From NCBI GenBank assembly GCA_035328405.1, contig DAOLIT010000008.1:31929-95928 (forward strand): a stretch of 64,000 bases of DNA. Reading direction: 5' to 3'. Below are positions 62,988 through 64,000 of the stretch, piece by piece. The notes under the pieces were generated by a model. It was not told the origin of the DNA and ran no database searches. It was given only the letters and a program-made list of their open reading frames with translations. Positions within the stretch are counted from its first letter, which is position 1. Every line of letters begins with the position of its first letter. The translations under genes were made by a program, and so were the position numbers. Source of the stretch: JAEUKA01 sp035328405. GTDB taxonomy: Bacteria > Myxococcota_A > Polyangia > Palsa-1104 > JAEUJZ01.

Positions 62988-63033
62988 GACATAGCCAGCG
63001 CCCACCGCAGTCCTTTCTGGTTGGGAACTAGAG
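62988..63033 (-). repeat. Dispersed 3'-end element, copy C
   Basis: Contains the stop TAG (63028-63030) of the asparagine-synthetase-like gene. Minus strand: TAGTTCCCAACCAGAAAGGA, then CTGCGGTGGGCGCTGGC and TATGTC. Matches copy B at most positions although 20 kb away. Confidence 0.7.
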
Positions 63034-64000
63034 ATCACAGAGTCCCCCTCCCAAAAAGAGATGGTGCCAGAGTTGGGTTGTCACCATGGCAGTGAAGCTT
63101 CCGTCGGCAACGATCCGATGTGGATGAAACTCGGGGAGGTGTTCTTGCATCCGTTGCTCGCGTCGGACTTTCTCAACGGAGAAATAGCCCGTTTTTTGCA
63201 GAGAAGCCGCCGAAAGGAGCTGCTGGATGAAGCGGGGCCTGTGTTTGTACTGACACAGGGAGCGCGCACGAAACATATTTTTGGGAACGCGCGCGATGGA
63301 CGCTGGCAAGATGGACTCCGCAGCTTTCCGAAGAAGCCATTTTTCACAAAAACCCCTGAGCTTGTACTTCGGTGCAAGCTGTCTTGTGAGATCGATGAAA
63401 TCCTCGTCCAAAAAGGGGTATCTTGCCTCGACGGCAGAACGCATGAAAACGCGGTCCCCCTTTCCAAGCAGAAGGTGTCCAGGAAGCATCAATCTGTATT
63501 CCAGGTACAACGACTGATGAAGTGGATGGATGCGCTTCATGTTGTCCACAGAGACATCCAGATCTGCAAAGGGATTGTGCGTCTTCGTGGCCTCGATCAT
63601 GGCATCGGAATAGAACAGGAATCTGCCGCAAGACAATGGTTCGTACAGGTCCAAGAGACTCGGTGAGAGCCCATGAAAGTGCTCTGTGGGCAGACGGTGA
63701 GCATCGGTTTGGGACACCATCCGCTGGACAGTTTTGCGTATCCACTTGGGAAGCAAAGGATGAAGGGTTGTGAGGGCGCGCAGGAGCTTTGCGGTCTTGT
63801 GCCAAACGTATCCTCCCAACGCTTCATCTGCGCCTTCTCCTGTCAGTACGGCCTTGAAACCCTGTTCAGCGACTTTTTTTGCGAGCAGAAGTACACAGTT
63901 GTCGGCCATGTCCATGATGGGAATTTCTGTGGCCAAGATGGTCTCAGGCAGAGCACCAAGAAGGTCTTCTCCCGTTGGGAAAAGCAGGTGAAGGGGGACC
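63028..64000 (-). CDS. Asparagine synthetase-like protein (partial)
   Basis: The frame is open from the stop at 63028 to the right edge (about 324 residues; the N-terminus lies outside). Asn-synthase C-terminal domain: LLGALPETILATEIPIMDMA, the LTGEGADEALGGY acceptor-site motif, RSAVEARYPFLDEDFIDLTR and KWLLRKAAESILP. Whether the glutaminase domain is present cannot be seen. Could be asparagine synthetase, or an amide-forming enzyme of a biosynthetic cluster such as a lasso-peptide or polymer-modifying cyclase. Confidence 0.88.
   Translation of the reverse strand, partial: VPLHLLFPTGEDLLGALPETILATEIPIMDMADNCVLLLAKKVAEQGFKAVLTGEGADEALGGYVWHKTAKLLRALTTLHPLLPKWIRKTVQRMVSQTDAHRLPTEHFHGLSPSLLDLYEPLSCGRFLFYSDAMIEATKTHNPFADLDVSVDNMKRIHPLHQSLYLEYRLMLPGHLLLGKGDRVFMRSAVEARYPFLDEDFIDLTRQLAPKYKLRGFCEKWLLRKAAESILPASIARVPKNMFRARSLCQYKHRPRFIQQLLSAASLQKTGYFSVEKVRREQRMQEHLPEFHPHRIVADGSFTAMVTTQLWHHLFLGGGLCDL

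Noticed and set aside
1..64000. tRNA, rRNA, insertion sequences, prophage
   Set aside because: None could be supported on reading: no cloverleaf, rRNA stretch, transposase or integrase frame seen.

Overview
The window reads as chromosomal DNA of a myxobacterium-like bacterium (Myxococcota; the exact order cannot be fixed from here). The evidence is two Hanks-type Ser/Thr kinases with C-terminal extensions, a protein ending in a MYXO-CTERM-like tripartite tail (Cys motif, membrane helix, Arg cluster), many Cys-rich lipoproteins, a bactofilin, an ECF sigma factor with a zinc-binding anti-sigma protein, a TolQ/TolR/TolR set of the AglRQS type, and a regulatory PTS gene cluster with HPr kinase. 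I see no rRNA, tRNA, CRISPR array, transposase or phage gene.

Layout. 1-2856 (-): a TPR Ser/Thr kinase running off the left edge. 3027-8438 (+): ffh, dapA, dapB, hflX (protein targeting, lysine/peptidoglycan precursor synthesis, ribosome-associated GTPase). 8255-11319 (-): an outer-membrane-type protein, an aminotransferase and a membrane protein whose tail overlaps hflX on the other strand. 11691-14081 (+): a second Ser/Thr kinase. 14151-17356 (-): an envelope operon (DUF2252 lipoprotein, porin-like barrel, lamin-tail lipoprotein). 17571-21925 (-): ECF sigma/anti-sigma pair, CysQ-type phosphatase, PhaR-like regulator, TatA and a Cys-rich lipoprotein. 22061-27600 (-): hpf-ptsN-hprK-rapZ-EIIA(Man)-ptsH-ptsI, a signalling PTS with no sugar permease. 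27859-30036 (-): a VWA/thrombospondin-3 lipoprotein.

30208-33489 (+): mlaE-mlaF-mlaD lipid transport. 33445-37054: PilZ-like protein, secreted endonuclease I, an FMN-binding/membrane protein pair and a CHAP-domain lipoprotein. 37278-42591 (+): nadD, a DUF2520 protein, an NtrC-family regulator and a Wzc-like polysaccharide co-polymerase. 42797-44590 (-): ExbB/ExbD/ExbD proton-channel motor genes.

44836-51651 (-) is the most interesting part: seven tightly packed, mostly overlapping genes encoding a small unknown protein, a coiled-coil protein, a MurG-like glycosyltransferase, a SPASM-type radical SAM enzyme, two paralogous radical SAM enzymes and a lipoprotein. No precursor peptide is obvious and I do not recognise this as a known system. 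51760-59327 holds an unknown helical-repeat protein, a CAP-domain MYXO-CTERM protein, a protein made of four FHA-like units, a bactofilin, a POT-family transporter and small unknown genes. 59381-64000 (-) has an NmrA-like reductase and a PLD-like / AurF-type diiron oxygenase / asparagine-synthetase-like group that runs off the right edge and may belong to a specialised-metabolite locus. A roughly 42-bp element recurs just downstream of stop codons in the 42-63 kb part.
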